The notes beneath the pieces were generated by a model. It ran no database searches. It was given only the letters and a program-made list of their open reading frames with translations, and was not told the origin of the DNA. A stretch of 64,000 nucleotides of DNA, taken from positions 1-64,000 of the forward strand of contig FMBT01000407.1 of the NCBI GenBank assembly GCA_900095095.1. Reading direction: 5' to 3'. Origin of the DNA: Fragilariopsis cylindrus CCMP1102. Taxonomy: Eukaryota; Bacillariophyta; Bacillariophyceae; Bacillariales; Bacillariaceae. The position numbers and the translations under genes are program-made. Shown here piece by piece: positions 1 to 11,729 of this stretch. Within the stretch, counting starts at the first letter, position 1. Each line of letters begins with the position of its first letter.

Positions 1-19
1 GTATTACTTGGTAAAACAG

Positions 20-387
20 GGGTGTTAGCTACTACCTTAAGAAAGACTACGCATTTTACTTTCCCGTCACCGCTCTGTTCCTCTTCTTTGCTATCCCCCT
101 TATTTATGCTGCTTTGAACTCTTTCACAGTGCCGAAGTTAAGTTCTACGGACACTATCCAGGACATATACACAAGATCGTCTACAATACCACATCCATCG
201 TCCAAAAACTTATCAACTCCTGAGTAAGTGTATTTAGTTGCTGCTGCTAGTATTTGTTTGTCAACTATCGTAACAGCCAGGTCTATTCATCTTACTATAT
301 TTCTCTGCAATTATATATAGATCTACCTTGCCAGAAATTTGCGATCTAGATCCAACAAAATTGGTTTGGTATCACCCCACCCAATGA
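20..387 (+). CDS. 3' end of a membrane protein gene (partial, two exons)
   Basis: This is the tail of a gene that begins left of the window. An acceptor (ACAG) ends at base 19. From base 20 a frame reads GVSYYLKKDYAFYFPV, followed by one clear hydrophobic segment (TALFLFFAIPLIYAAL) and a polar tail. At bases 224-229 a consensus GTAAGT donor interrupts the frame. An ATATATAG acceptor ends at 320, and joining the two exons in phase continues the frame (PESTLPEICDLD...) to a TGA at 385-387. If the intron were not spliced, the frame would stop at TAA 225-227, so both ends are possible. The hydrophobic stretch suggests a C-terminal transmembrane helix, followed by a tail of about 50 residues rich in Ser, Thr and Pro. 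I do not recognise the family; the upstream exons are needed for naming. Confidence 0.55.
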
Positions 388-2564
388 ACAAAATGGAAAA
401 TGGTGATCAACTGCCTCTATCAATATAAATATACGAGTGGTTGTAAAATTCAACATTATTTAAAAGATACAGAGAGATACAATTAGATCAAAAAGAAACG
501 TCATCTAGTGAATTGACTGCTTCGCTCGACCCGTTGATGTTAGTGGGGATGTCTTTGTATCTTTTCGATTTAATCTCCTACTGTTATCGAACGTAACGCG
601 TACAAATTCACTTGTTATCTACTGTAGCACTATTATTACATGTTTACTCAAGATTTCGTATGCACGGAAAAGAGAATCTCGCACACGTCGTCAGAAATTG
701 CCTACATTATCCCCGCATTACCGCTGCGTATTCGTTTGATCGAAGTGACATGGAGGAGGATCAAGAACATGGCTGTGCAAAAACTGCAACGGCAGGAGAG
801 ATCAATCCAGCACGGTGGCGTCTCCTTCGGCATCTACCGAAATCGTCAGAAACAACGGGATTTAGGATTCGAACAATCCGCTAATAACTTAGTATGGCAT
901 AGTTGTATGAATGGAAAGTGACGAATGGCTCTAAATCGTTCTGAAAGAATAAATTATATAATTATTGATAATTTTTTCAATATAAAAGCACGGTGTAGCG
1001 TAACTAAATGGGAAATAAATATCATGTTGATGCTTTTTCTTCACCTACTGTACGCATCTAATTGACTAGGGTCATCTCCATTTCTCATTGTAACTGTAAT
1101 TAAACTGTATTCTAATTGGTAAAGTTCCTTCAACTCATTGTGTACATGGTGTGTCCAATAATGTCTGATCTTGTATGTATCTTCCCTCTATATTTGATAA
1201 TATATATATTGTATGTAACATGTTATTTCAAAGCTGCTGTGCCGCTCCTCCCTGTCTTACAAAGACAGAGGAGTCAACAGTCGACCTGCCTAATATATCT
1301 ATTGATAACTGCACTATGAATTATTTGTTGTGAAAAACTCACAAAACTGAGTTGGTTGGTTTCTATTGTACTTGCTTCCCTAAGAATCTGAGTAGCTATT
1401 ATATCAATTGATATAGGTTAGTATGCAAAAATTGCTGCCTTAGAAGATTGATTTTGGTTGTTCCTTTCAACAGGGTTAACCATGTGATGATGTGATGCTA
1501 GTAGTGCTTGTTCTATGAAAAACTTTATTCTGGTCAGAGGTTAGGTAGTGCCAGTTGATTATGCAGATTAGTTTGGCACACACTTGGTCCAAACACTTTA
1601 AGTGGATGTTACTCATACTCTCTTATTATTTCTTTAGTCTATGATAACAAGCAAAAATATACTAACAATGCATTGGGAATAATTATTTATTCCCTGTCAG
1701 CTTATTTCTCTAATATTTACCACCGGCTGAGATTGTTCCAAGAAGACTTGGTTTTCTTTGCTTTACCTAGCTACTCTAATCGGAATCCTGTTGTTAACAA
1801 CCAGTATATCTTTTTGAAGTGTAACTCACACTGTATCTTATCATTTGAGTCTTCAAGATTATTTATAGTATTGATGGTGCCACTAGAGCATTGGTAGGAA
1901 TTGGTGTTTTCACCAGTTTTGTAAAGGATCTCACCAAAATCTATACACTATATAATCTACAGCACCAAAATATAACAACAGAGAGCAAGCATAGCAATCA
2001 TTACTGCCACACACCCACATTAAAATCAATCATCATCAGCAAAAACACGAAACTGAGTGGTTGATGGACAAATGATCAACTCCACACTTCAAACATTCAA
2101 CTAGCAGATCTTTTGCTATAGCCATAGAGTTACAATTGATGTGGTTTTCTTAGAGGTGTAAGTCCTTTTTTTCGTGTGCTCGTTGATCCATTACAGCATG
2201 AGATATTAGTATTTAAAGTAAGTTACATCTTCAATTTATTTTATTGACTTTGACTTTGACTAGTATCAACTAATATAGTCCCTCACCCACTTTTTTAAAT
2301 ATTGCTTGAATCTTTCCTCGTTCATTCAGCATTTTGAATTTATTTGTACCGTGTATGAAAATTCAAAATGCATTGAGCACTTTTAGAAAAACACCTTCAC
2401 ATACAGTACAATTGTACTTCCAAGTACTTGAGGCCTGAAGTCTATTGGATCACTAGATCTACGTTAAATTGTGGATATAATTAAGTAATTGTCGGAGGAT
2501 ACTCACCCCCTTCTTCTTGCATCTATACCTGGTGGGGAAACTAAAAGTCAGGCGAATAGAAAGC
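388..2564. other. Intergenic spacer with one coding-like stretch
   Basis: AT-rich spacer before the RCC1-type gene. Bases 612-921 on the plus strand are richer in GC than the flanks and stay open in two overlapping frames (about 90 residues each, basic). I cannot match either to a family, and no splice context completes a gene. It may be a small gene, a decayed exon or chance. The rest holds poly-T and AT runs and no feature I can support. Confidence 0.4.
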
Positions 2565-5249
2565 ATGGTCATCGCAACTACAACCACCAATGCAAATAGG
2601 AATAATACTGTTCGATGTGGCAGCGCACCTCCCAGTAGACCGGCGCCGTTGTCTTCGACTTCGGAAATGACACGGAGTAACTTGAAATCACCAAAAACAT
2701 TCTCACTGCAGCTCCCTCCTAAGACACCCTCGCAGGTGAAGAACGCTACAATGTTGGTAAGGAAACGGAGGGCACCCTTACCGAAAACAAGAAATACAAG
2801 ACGCAATGAAGATACAAATAGTAAAAACTATAATTGCTCAGTGGCAATGTCCCGGACGGAATCTATCCTAGTGTCTTCGGCAGGTGATGTCATTGTTTGC
2901 AGATGTAGAAGATCATCGACACCATTTATCCCACCTAAGGCTCGAGATTCTCTAGATGTTTGGGACAAACAATTCCCTTGTTGTGACACAGAACTTTTAA
3001 GCAACATAGATGGACCCTGGTCTCCAGTTTTGGAAAATCTACCCGCGCAAGATAAGGGTCAAGCAAGAGCTGGATCGGGAAATCAGATTAGCACTACGAT
3101 TAGCACCACTACCGAAATCTCAACGTACGAATGGGAACAGAACAATCATGTTAGCAGTAGTAGCACCAACAACAAAGGTGTATTCGGAATAAACGGACTC
3201 AAAGGAGGTTCATTAAGCAGCGATCACAACGAGACGCTGCATGATTATATGAATGCGGATTCCTCTGCTGGGCGAAGAGTAGGTAAAAAGTCTGAAAGAA
3301 GTAGCATCAATGACAGTAGCAAGGAGGATCGCACAATGGAATTGATTGGTATGGAATCAAAAGAAGAGGATGCATCGAGTCACAGTAGTACTTGGGATAA
3401 TAACATTGGTGGTGACTTGATACTATCTCTTCCAAGCTTTGACTATTCACACATAATTGATGGGCATAACGACATGATACCACTGAAAGAGAACGATAAG
3501 CAAGGAATAAAAGTAAAAAATAAATTTACACATGATAAAAATACTCGACAAAAACGAAAGCAGCCGAAGTCGGTCAACCCATCCACCATCATAGAATCAC
3601 GAACAGAGAACAAAGCCGGAAGACGAAATGATTCCATCCTATCTCTAGAGGATGAACAAAAATTCTTCCACGGAGTTCCAATTTTTCTCTCTACTCTTTC
3701 ACAAATACGAATTAATAAGATCTCGGCGAATCCATTGGGTGCTCACGTGTTAATGATCTCAGAAGAAGCACTTTTGTTCACTTATGGCCTCAACCATCGT
3801 GGTCAACTTGGAATCGGATTCAAATCTGAAATCAAAAACAAACAGAGAGGATTCCACACCACACCGACATTGATTACTCCTTTGCTTGAAAACGGAGGCA
3901 AGGCAATACATTGTGCTGCTGGAGTTGACCATTCATTAGTTGTCGTTTCGACTGAAGGTCGGAGATTGCAAAAGCTTCAAACAAATCCTGGTGTAGCTCA
4001 TTCGGATCATTGCGTCGAATCCTTTCGTGTACCGAATTCGCCTATTAAAACATGCCTCGGTGGCAAGCATAAACTCGGCAATGACAAGCAAAGGGTCGTA
4101 GACGATCGGTTACATTTTCCCGAAAAATCTGTACAGTATCATCAAGTTTATGCCTTTGGTAGGAACAATTTTATGAAACTTGGTCTGGTGCGGCCACATT
4201 TAAATGATCAGAACACAAAAGGAGAAAATGCAAAAGACGTAGTTTTGCCACGGCGTGTAGGTCTTCACTGTACTGTTTGGCCACAGGAAGGGAATTTCAC
4301 TGATGTATCTCTTCCTTCGCAGGGTGTTTTCGACATAGCAGCTTCCGCGGAACATTCTTCTGCTTTGGTACGAAGAGCCACAGGTGACATCGAAGTTTAT
4401 ATGTGGGGAAATGCATCTCTTGGAGCCTTGGGTATATCGCTTAATCTAAAATCTCAAGAGATTCGTGGTGAAATAGCACGTAAGCCCTCCTTCAAGACGA
4501 AGAACATTACATCACTACCGACAATTGTAGAAAGCCTTTGTCATCGACGAAACGTTAATCCACAGTCTCCCTTTCCAACACAAGTCTCTCTTGGTCCATA
4601 CTGTTCCTTTGTTGTAATGTCGAATGGCAAATGCATGTCATGCGGCTTTAGCGCCGAGGGCATGCTAGGACAAGGCTACAATAAAACATACTCTGTGGAA
4701 CCTAGTGAGGTATTTTTGACACAATTAGATGGTGATTGTGGACACAGCAACCGCATTGTGTCCGTCAGTGCCGGAGCGTTTCACGCACTTGCACTCACCG
4801 ACGATGGGAATGTCTACTCCTGGGGTATAAACTCAAATGAGCGTCTCGGCCTTGGAACCTTTGATTATTCCTCCCTGGCCCCCAGCATATCCGCTAGAAA
4901 AGAAAATTTGGTTGTGATTGAATGGGTTCCACAAAGAATTGATGTTGGTGGTAAAAAGAAGGATACCACGAATAGCAGTTACAATAACCCCATAAAGGTT
5001 ACAACGAGAAATAGAGTAACTTTAGCCTGTGCTGGCTACGACAGCTCTTTGATAGTGACGGAATCTGGGCAAGTACTATCCTTTGGAAAACGATCTGGGC
5101 GTCTCGGTCAGGGTGAAATATCGTCCAACGTGTCTACACCACAACCATTATACGGTGGATTGCATCTCTTCCACCAGAGATGCAAGGAAAAGCGTAAGAA
5201 ACCAACGCAGATACATCAAAGAAGCATTTCTACCTCAGTAATGAAATAA
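2565..5249 (+). CDS. RCC1-repeat (beta-propeller) protein with long disordered N-terminus
   Basis: Intronless frame of 894 residues from the first in-frame ATG at 2565; the open frame reaches back to 2517 but only from a TTG. Six RCC1-type blade motifs can be seen: TYGLNHRGQLGIG near residue 402, YAFGRNNFMKLGL near 528, YMWGNASLGALGI near 610, SCGFSAEGMLGQG near 689, YSWGINSNERLGLG near 749 and SFGKRSGRLGQG near 836. The usual xxWGxxxxGQLG pattern and the repeated AAGxxHSxxL strands (CAAGVDHSLVV, SAGAFHALAL) support a seven-bladed propeller with one weak blade. Known RCC1-fold proteins act as Ran exchange factors, ubiquitin-ligase parts or scaffolds, and nothing here picks among these. The first 390 or so residues are Ser/Asn/Lys-rich and look disordered, so this is not a plain RCC1 orthologue (about 420 residues). 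The spacing between blades is expanded by charged loops. Confidence 0.85.
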   Translation: MVIATTTTNANRNNTVRCGSAPPSRPAPLSSTSEMTRSNLKSPKTFSLQLPPKTPSQVKNATMLVRKRRAPLPKTRNTRRNEDTNSKNYNCSVAMSRTESILVSSAGDVIVCRCRRSSTPFIPPKARDSLDVWDKQFPCCDTELLSNIDGPWSPVLENLPAQDKGQARAGSGNQISTTISTTTEISTYEWEQNNHVSSSSTNNKGVFGINGLKGGSLSSDHNETLHDYMNADSSAGRRVGKKSERSSINDSSKEDRTMELIGMESKEEDASSHSSTWDNNIGGDLILSLPSFDYSHIIDGHNDMIPLKENDKQGIKVKNKFTHDKNTRQKRKQPKSVNPSTIIESRTENKAGRRNDSILSLEDEQKFFHGVPIFLSTLSQIRINKISANPLGAHVLMISEEALLFTYGLNHRGQLGIGFKSEIKNKQRGFHTTPTLITPLLENGGKAIHCAAGVDHSLVVVSTEGRRLQKLQTNPGVAHSDHCVESFRVPNSPIKTCLGGKHKLGNDKQRVVDDRLHFPEKSVQYHQVYAFGRNNFMKLGLVRPHLNDQNTKGENAKDVVLPRRVGLHCTVWPQEGNFTDVSLPSQGVFDIAASAEHSSALVRRATGDIEVYMWGNASLGALGISLNLKSQEIRGEIARKPSFKTKNITSLPTIVESLCHRRNVNPQSPFPTQVSLGPYCSFVVMSNGKCMSCGFSAEGMLGQGYNKTYSVEPSEVFLTQLDGDCGHSNRIVSVSAGAFHALALTDDGNVYSWGINSNERLGLGTFDYSSLAPSISARKENLVVIEWVPQRIDVGGKKKDTTNSSYNNPIKVTTRNRVTLACAGYDSSLIVTESGQVLSFGKRSGRLGQGEISSNVSTPQPLYGGLHLFHQRCKEKRKKPTQIHQRSISTSVMK

Positions 5250-8200
5250 TTACTGAAAAAAGTTTCAATAGTTCTATATTCTTCTTCTTATCGTATTGTT
5301 CTTCCAAGCCTTCATATATACAGTAGCCATTGCAATCTTCTCTAAAAGAAATGATCAACAACAACCTTTCAGTAAAACACTACAAAAATATGAAAATCGT
5401 GTGTCCTGAAAGTACATGCGGTAAGTTGCCTGTCCATTTTCACACATCTATAAATGTTTGTGTGTGTGTGAGTGTGTGTGTCTGTGTTCTTTCAAATTTT
5501 GCTAGTCCTGATAGGACGCAAAAAGAATGATAAGGAATGAATGTTGCAGCCAACAAACTCCCTTCGCCAATATTAGGTCTAGCTTCAGAATATTATTCAT
5601 TCCCAGTCGAAATGATAATTCTTACATCACTGACTACATGAGTTTTCTATCCTATTATTCTTCCTATCAAGATTGACCCAAACAAGCAAGGTGGCACCAT
5701 GAGCAATGGTTAATGGTGTGAACAAATTCTGACGAATCAATCTAGTTTAGGAGTGCATTTTTTATAAGGATCTCACAAGGGCTTCGATTAATAAGCCTAG
5801 ACCAGGGTGACAAATTCCAAGCATTTCTCTGGAAGGTAAATTACTGCAAAACTAGTCGTATCGCAGCTGTTTTCTAGTAAGCTGGACATCTTCCCTCTAC
5901 AAACTAAAATTAACCATAAAAAGTCTCTGTTCCAATAAGCAATTCTTGCAAAACGATCTTGTTAGATGGATTTCTTCCGTTTATTACTTTGCGTGTGCTT
6001 TTGGCTGTAAAGTTTAAGAACCTTGACGTCTCTCAAAAAAAAATCGCTGTGTAGGTTTGTCGTGTTCGATAAGCTCAGTTCATAACAGCACTAACGACAA
6101 AAAAAATAGAAGGATCGTAAGAGCTAAAACAGCAGCAGATTGACCCAAGAATGAAACTGATTACCATACCCACGGTGTGCTTTCTTTAAGATTCGTAGCT
6201 AAGACCCTACGTCAACAGAGCTGATTGTCGAAACGAGCGAAAACGCTATAAGAGTCTTTCGTGAAGTGCAGGCAGAAATATATGGTATCAAAGCATTCAG
6301 TAGTCATTATGTGTTCAGACTTGATTCCATTGAAATACTCATAGCGTGGTGGAAAAGGTTCAAATTCTGAAAAAGACCAGAGATTCGAATACTTTAGCAT
6401 TATATCCTATAAAATCTAGCATCGATTCATAGGCTTAACTCTCCGATCGATTTTATGCTATATTTTTCATCTAACACATGATGATCCCTGGATTGCGATT
6501 CAAGCAAACACAACCAAGGAAGGGACGGCTCGATCTTCTCTAGATTGAATGCCTTTTTATGCACACAAGATCACTGCTTGCTACTATAGCCAAAGTAGTC
6601 GTTTCTGAAACAGGTTGTTCAGAATTCAGAACTAACACTACATAAGAGGATATTTTCAAGTTGGCGACGGGATAAGCATAATTGCAGGTGATTTTCAGTG
6701 TAAAACCTACCTTCATTTAGGAATTATACTGCACTAGAGATATCAAGACGAGAAGGATAAAAAAACCTAATGTAGGCTTTGCTCATCGTCGTTACAGAGA
6801 CGTTTTTGTTCTCTCTATCACCACAGCTATGCCGCTAAAAGGAACGATGATAAACAAGAAGAATCGACCTCTTGGAAACAGGAGGTTACATGAGTTTAAA
6901 TCTCTCTGTCAAGATAGACAGAACTTTTGAAAGCATTGGAGTATCGACTGGTAAAAGACAAAGCCTTGTTAACACTATGAAAATAATCTTCAGTAGATTT
7001 GATTCGCCTACATTCTTCCGTAATTCTCGGCGACAACAAAGGTCAACTCTGAAAACATCATCAATAACGTGCGTAAAAAGTACAGTGTGAAAAGACACAA
7101 TATTGCAGAAGTTCCTAAACATGCCTAGCAACAGCAATCAAAATTGTCCTTATTCCTCCAGGAAAGTAAGGCGTATAAATAAACGATAAGGCAACTTAAA
7201 TCGCAACACACTCAAAATGAATGATTGGACTCCACTTCCTAACCTTCCAGAGAGTTTCAATTTAGGTTGAAAGATACAAAAGCAACAACAGACTTTAGAG
7301 CTATAAATCTGATATTTTGGTCTTAGAACGAGCTCGAGCCTGAACACAATAGGGGGCAGTGCTACTCATTTCGTTTATTGTACGTGATTTTTCAAGTTCT
7401 CCAATGAAACCTTAACTTATATGGAGAAAGCATAAAGATAAACAAAAAGGAAAATATCGATTTTACTGCAACTTCCTACAGCTGAATCAGGAAATAAAAG
7501 TATAACTGTTCATATCAAACAAAAATCGTACGACCAATGGTTCGGGCAGTTAAAGAATCAGTTTGACTGACTTCAACTAAAACCACGGCATTTTTGTTGG
7601 GAAATATCCTGCGGTGTAAATGTAATAACAGACGAAAATTTAGTCTTAGTATCATCAGGATATTCAAAGTCAAAGCATATCAAGTCGTTTCACTCCTGAT
7701 AAGTTGGGTCGAACGAAGGAAGCAGAATCAATGCTTAGCAGTCGTACCCAGTAGAATATAGATTTGCGAACGATATCATAGTTTCTTGATAGTAGGTAAA
7801 GCGATCAGATTAAATTGCGCGTAGCAGCAGAGTATAAAAAGTGTCCTCAACTGTAGTGTGGTGCATCAAAAACCAAACTTTTCGCAATGACGGACGTTTT
7901 CCAGGAATCAAGAGGAAGGTCGATCTCATTGCGGCTATCATAACTGGTGCTTATTCTATGCGTGATGTTACAATTGATTTAATCACAAGAATTGTTTCAC
8001 TTGCAATATTTTTGTATTCCAGTTTTGTTTTGTTCCTGCGCAATCATTTATGCTAGAGACATTTCTTTGCTAATACAATTATTTTTGTTGAGTCGCTTCT
8101 TTTAAACAAAACCATTTTGAAATCAAAGTAAGTGGAAACGTTCAACCGAATTTGTCGCAACATCGAAAAATCTCAGTCAATTTTGGACGAAAGTTGGCCT

Positions 8201-9301
8201 AAGGAATATGAATATGTTAATTTTTTAATTTTTGCGGGACGTCAACGTTGTTTGCACTGTTCAGTTTGTAAGGCTCAACTTCGCTTTTTGAGTACCGGAT
8301 GCAGCTGTATTGTTGCAATGAGTTATATCAAACACAGTTGTTATAAATAGTCATCATGAATTTTGGCAATAGCACCTGATAACATATTATAGAGTTTCTT
8401 TTTGGTGCTCCTTTAGCTTACTGCACCAACAAAGACGCATCATCAAGAAGACAGCGTTACTGATCAGTCGAAGAATACTACCGAGTATACGGGACACAAG
8501 CTAGAATGGTACTATATTTCTAGAAGAAGAATCGATGGTTTCAGCTCAACTTCGTGTCAATTACTTCATCAGTTACAAGTTAAATTTGCCGCTGAAATCA
8601 ATTGTTCCAGTGCTGAAATTTCAAAAGGAGCAGTAGATTTGCATATTATAGGCGAAGTTGTTATCAATCTCACATTACAACTCGGATGTTTTTTCAAAAG
8701 AGGTCGGTTTGCAGTAAGGATCACAGCATGTTCAAATCGGAACATGATTGATCATCTATCATCGTATTTAACTGTAGCAGTGTTTTCTTTCTGATATACT
8801 TCTGTACTGATCTGCTCAGTTACAAAAGAGGTTGGATCTTAACATTTTCGCACTGTCATCTTGTCAATCGGAAGAAATTGTCGGTTCTAGTTCTACTGCC
8901 CGCAACTTACTGTGTTTGGATTGGATATTCTGTAATGAGTGGATAAACTACTTTTGTAGTTGCTTTTGTGTATAGTTCCTCCCCAGGACTCAAAGTTGAA
9001 CTTTGTGGCATGAAGGTGAGCGCCTTCTTTGTGGTCGGTGGGAGCCGCATATTCTAACATACAGTATATGGTCTTCATATATCCAAAAAAAACACTAAAA
9101 ATACACCTGATTGTGTCCTGGATCCCTTTAACGGCCGGACGGTGCATTAAAATTGCAACGATATCTGTTGATACTGTATCCGTATTTGTGACTATACTAA
9201 TCAATTTACAATCCTCCCATTTTTATGCACCTCTTTTGGTGACTCGAAATTTGCATGCCAATCCTATCTATAACCTAGCCAAATTTTTCCTAAATGACCA
9301 A
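5250..9301. other. Gene-poor AT-rich region
   Basis: About 4 kb with only short frames (under about 105 residues), none with recognisable domains or in-phase splicing. A (TG)n tract lies near 5458-5482. The stretch 7840-8350 carries two short plus-strand frames, one with several cysteines, which I could not assign. I see no tRNA-like cloverleaf. The segment may contain decayed genes or non-coding transcription units, but nothing can be claimed from the sequence alone. Confidence 0.45.
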
Positions 9302-9696
9302 ATTACATTGGGTCTTTTCCTCTCTATTGACCAGATTAACTTCTAAAATCAGCGTTTTACTCAAATGATCGTCATGGGGCTACATTCTAATCTATTCCCA
9401 CTGTCATGTTGATGTGAATGAGTTCTTTGTGTAATTGAAATGTACATGAAAAAATTCTCCCTGTCGTTGTGTGCAGTCAAGAAAGCTCACATTGGGGCTC
9501 TGAATCTTTTTCTTCCTACTGACAAAATTAACTGCTAAAATGAGGCACCTCTGTTTTACTCAACTGACTGCAATGAGGCTATAGGCGAATGAATTGTCAT
9601 TGTCATGTTGATGTGAATGAGTTCTTTTTTTAATTGAAATGTACATGAAACAATTTTTCCTGTGGTTGTGCGCAGTCAAGAAAGCTCACATTGGGT
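9302..9696. repeat. Tandem direct duplication, about 190-bp unit
   Basis: Two head-to-tail copies (about 9302-9486 and 9487-9684), plus the first dozen bases of a third at about 9685-9696. Shared blocks in the same order include TCATGTTGATGTGAATGAG, AATTGAAATGTACATGAAA, GTGCAGTCAAGAAAGCTC (one mismatch) and CTCACATTGGG at the unit boundary. The copies differ by scattered substitutions and small indels, so the duplication is not recent. No coding frame runs through both. Confidence 0.8.
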
Positions 9697-10377
9697 AAAC
9701 AAAATGCACTACACAAGACATACAAGTCAGCAAAGTTAAACATTCTTTGTGTTCGAATATAGGAGTGCAGATAGCAAAAGTCATAGAAACTACCTTTTCC
9801 CTCTACTACAGGTATAAAATCTGATGCATTTCACAAACAATGGGCAAAACAGAAGCTATTAATCTTCTTATTAATATGGTAATGGTTGCTACTCACTTCC
9901 CTAGATTATAGACTGCTGCAGTTGTTCTACCAGGCTACTCACGCTTCTTGAGTATGGATCTATATTTTGATGAAGAGATGCTGATTCTTCCTGTATATGT
10001 CTCTATGGATATTGCTATTGCAATACAATGATCTTTTCAAATGCAAAAGGTTGTGTTATATCAACACACTTGTTCATTCAAATAAGGACTGATGGTGATC
10101 AGGAGATTGGGCTCAATCATTATATGTGTAGATTCCTACTGAAAGGACAACTTCATTCATATAGGTGTGGTTAACTGCGCCACTTTATGGGGCCCATTTT
10201 TCTGGGGGGTGTAATTCCCTCAAAAAGTGGACTTAGTACCCCCATCTTGGGACACAGTATGCTCCCGTTTAAAGGCACCTGTCGTTTTAATAAGTGAAAA
10301 TACGCAAAGTTTGCTCTGTATGGACCTCACCTATGCTGTTACTTGTCCATAGCTACTCACTTAAAGAAGAGCACTGT

Positions 10378-10835
10378 AGGAATATTCGTTTACCACGAGA
10401 AATGGTGCAGAATGTGTGCCTGTGCTATAAGTTTAGTATAAGACTCCTTAGAATATTTAGGTAATGATATGAATCAGTGTAACTCCACTTGTTGTTGAAT
10501 TGGCTACACACAACCGGATTGGAGAGACGGACTTGGGTTTGAATTGTAACAACTTCCAGTCCCAATTTATTCTGTCAAAATCTTCATCCCTGCAATAAGC
10601 CGATAAACATTAATTATGGCCAAACACAGTTTGAATATTCGCAGTTAATAACACAAGAAATGGTGCTAAATATGTGCTTGCGCGATTAAAAATGCAAAAT
10701 ATACATGAGCCACTGTAACATCCCTTGTAGTACATATGGCAATTGTCCGCTGATTCAAGCTAGTAAACCTGGGTTTGAACTGACACTGCTAGAGTGTCAA
10801 AGCTCAATTTATTTTCTCCCATTCTTTGCCTCCCT
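10378..10835 (+). repeat. Two diverged tandem copies of a SINE-like sequence
   Basis: Copy 1 (about 10378-10605) and copy 2 (about 10632-10830) share, in order, GAATATTCG, AGAAATGGTGC followed by a TGTGC block, CACTGTAAC/CAGTGTAAC, CTTGTTG/CTTGTAG, GGGTTTGAA and CAATTTATT. The GGGTTTGAAYTG element resembles an RNA polymerase III B box. A TGGC-rich block 30-35 bases before it (TTGGCTACACACAACCGG; TGGCAATTGTCCGC) could be a degenerate A box. This arrangement is what a tRNA-derived SINE head looks like, but the boxes are imperfect and no poly-A tail or target duplication is clear, so the SINE assignment is tentative. Confidence 0.5.
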
Positions 10836-10876
10836 TGCCCCCTAAGAAGTCTTTCACTTTTTTTCATCTTTTCATA

Positions 10877-11105
10877 AAAAAATTATTGCGTGTTTTTTAC
10901 ACACCTAAAAAGCACAAAAATCCTCATAGCTTGAAAGCTGTTGATCTATTTTGCAGTTTGCTTCATCTCCAATCTACTCCTCAAAGTTTTTCTTCCTTTC
11001 TAATCTTTTTAACCTGCAAATTAACGTGTGTTTTGATTGCGTAAAATGCCAACAAAAAAGCCTTATAGCTTGAAAGCTGTTGATGCTAACAGGAAAGCTT
11101 GCTTC
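10877..11105. repeat. Short tandem duplication, about 135-bp period
   Basis: A second, unrelated tandem pair lies directly after the SINE-like repeats. The core TAGCTTGAAAGCTGTTGAT is repeated exactly at about 10928-10946 and 11065-11083. Both copies are preceded by a GCGTG/GTGTG-TTTT block and a run of AAAA, and followed by a TTTGCTTC/CTTGCTTC block. The core contains the palindrome AGCTTGAAAGCT. Confidence 0.7.
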
Positions 11106-11729
11106 AGCCGGTGACTGCAGCAGCAGGGGGGGATCCATTAGTCCCTCTACAAGGCTGATGTATATTACTGCCTCTGTTATGATATGATATTATTATTATT
11201 AGGTAAATGTTCTACATTTGTTTGCACAGTAGCAAGACTATGCACATTATTCTTTAGTTATACATAGGACCATACCACATGCATGCGCTAGCTAGCTCAT
11301 GTTGTATCTAGAAAACCTAGGGGTAATAGTTGCAGTTTAATGTGTAATTTTTGTGTGCGTGTGTGTGTGTTACTCTGAGAATATGGTTTTGCATTTAATT
11401 TGGAAAGGACCGGATTAATTTTACTCATTTTTTTTTGTGTACAACTAGCATCTTACTAATATTAATTGATCCGCCTCTAAATTTTAAAAGTGCTTTTACG
11501 TACCCTGAAGTACTGCGTCTTATTTACGACGTCTTCTCCTAAAATAATTATCCGCTCTTGGTGTCCTACGTTTACCGCGGTACGCATTGCGCTACGCTAA
11601 TACGAGTAATAGTGCTAGCTAGAGTAGGTTTAAGGGGGTAGAGCGCTTAGCAGCAGTATTACACTGTTCGCTTATTTCACCCATCACATACACACTCCCA
11701 GGAAGATTTCAAGAAAGGGATTAAAAACG

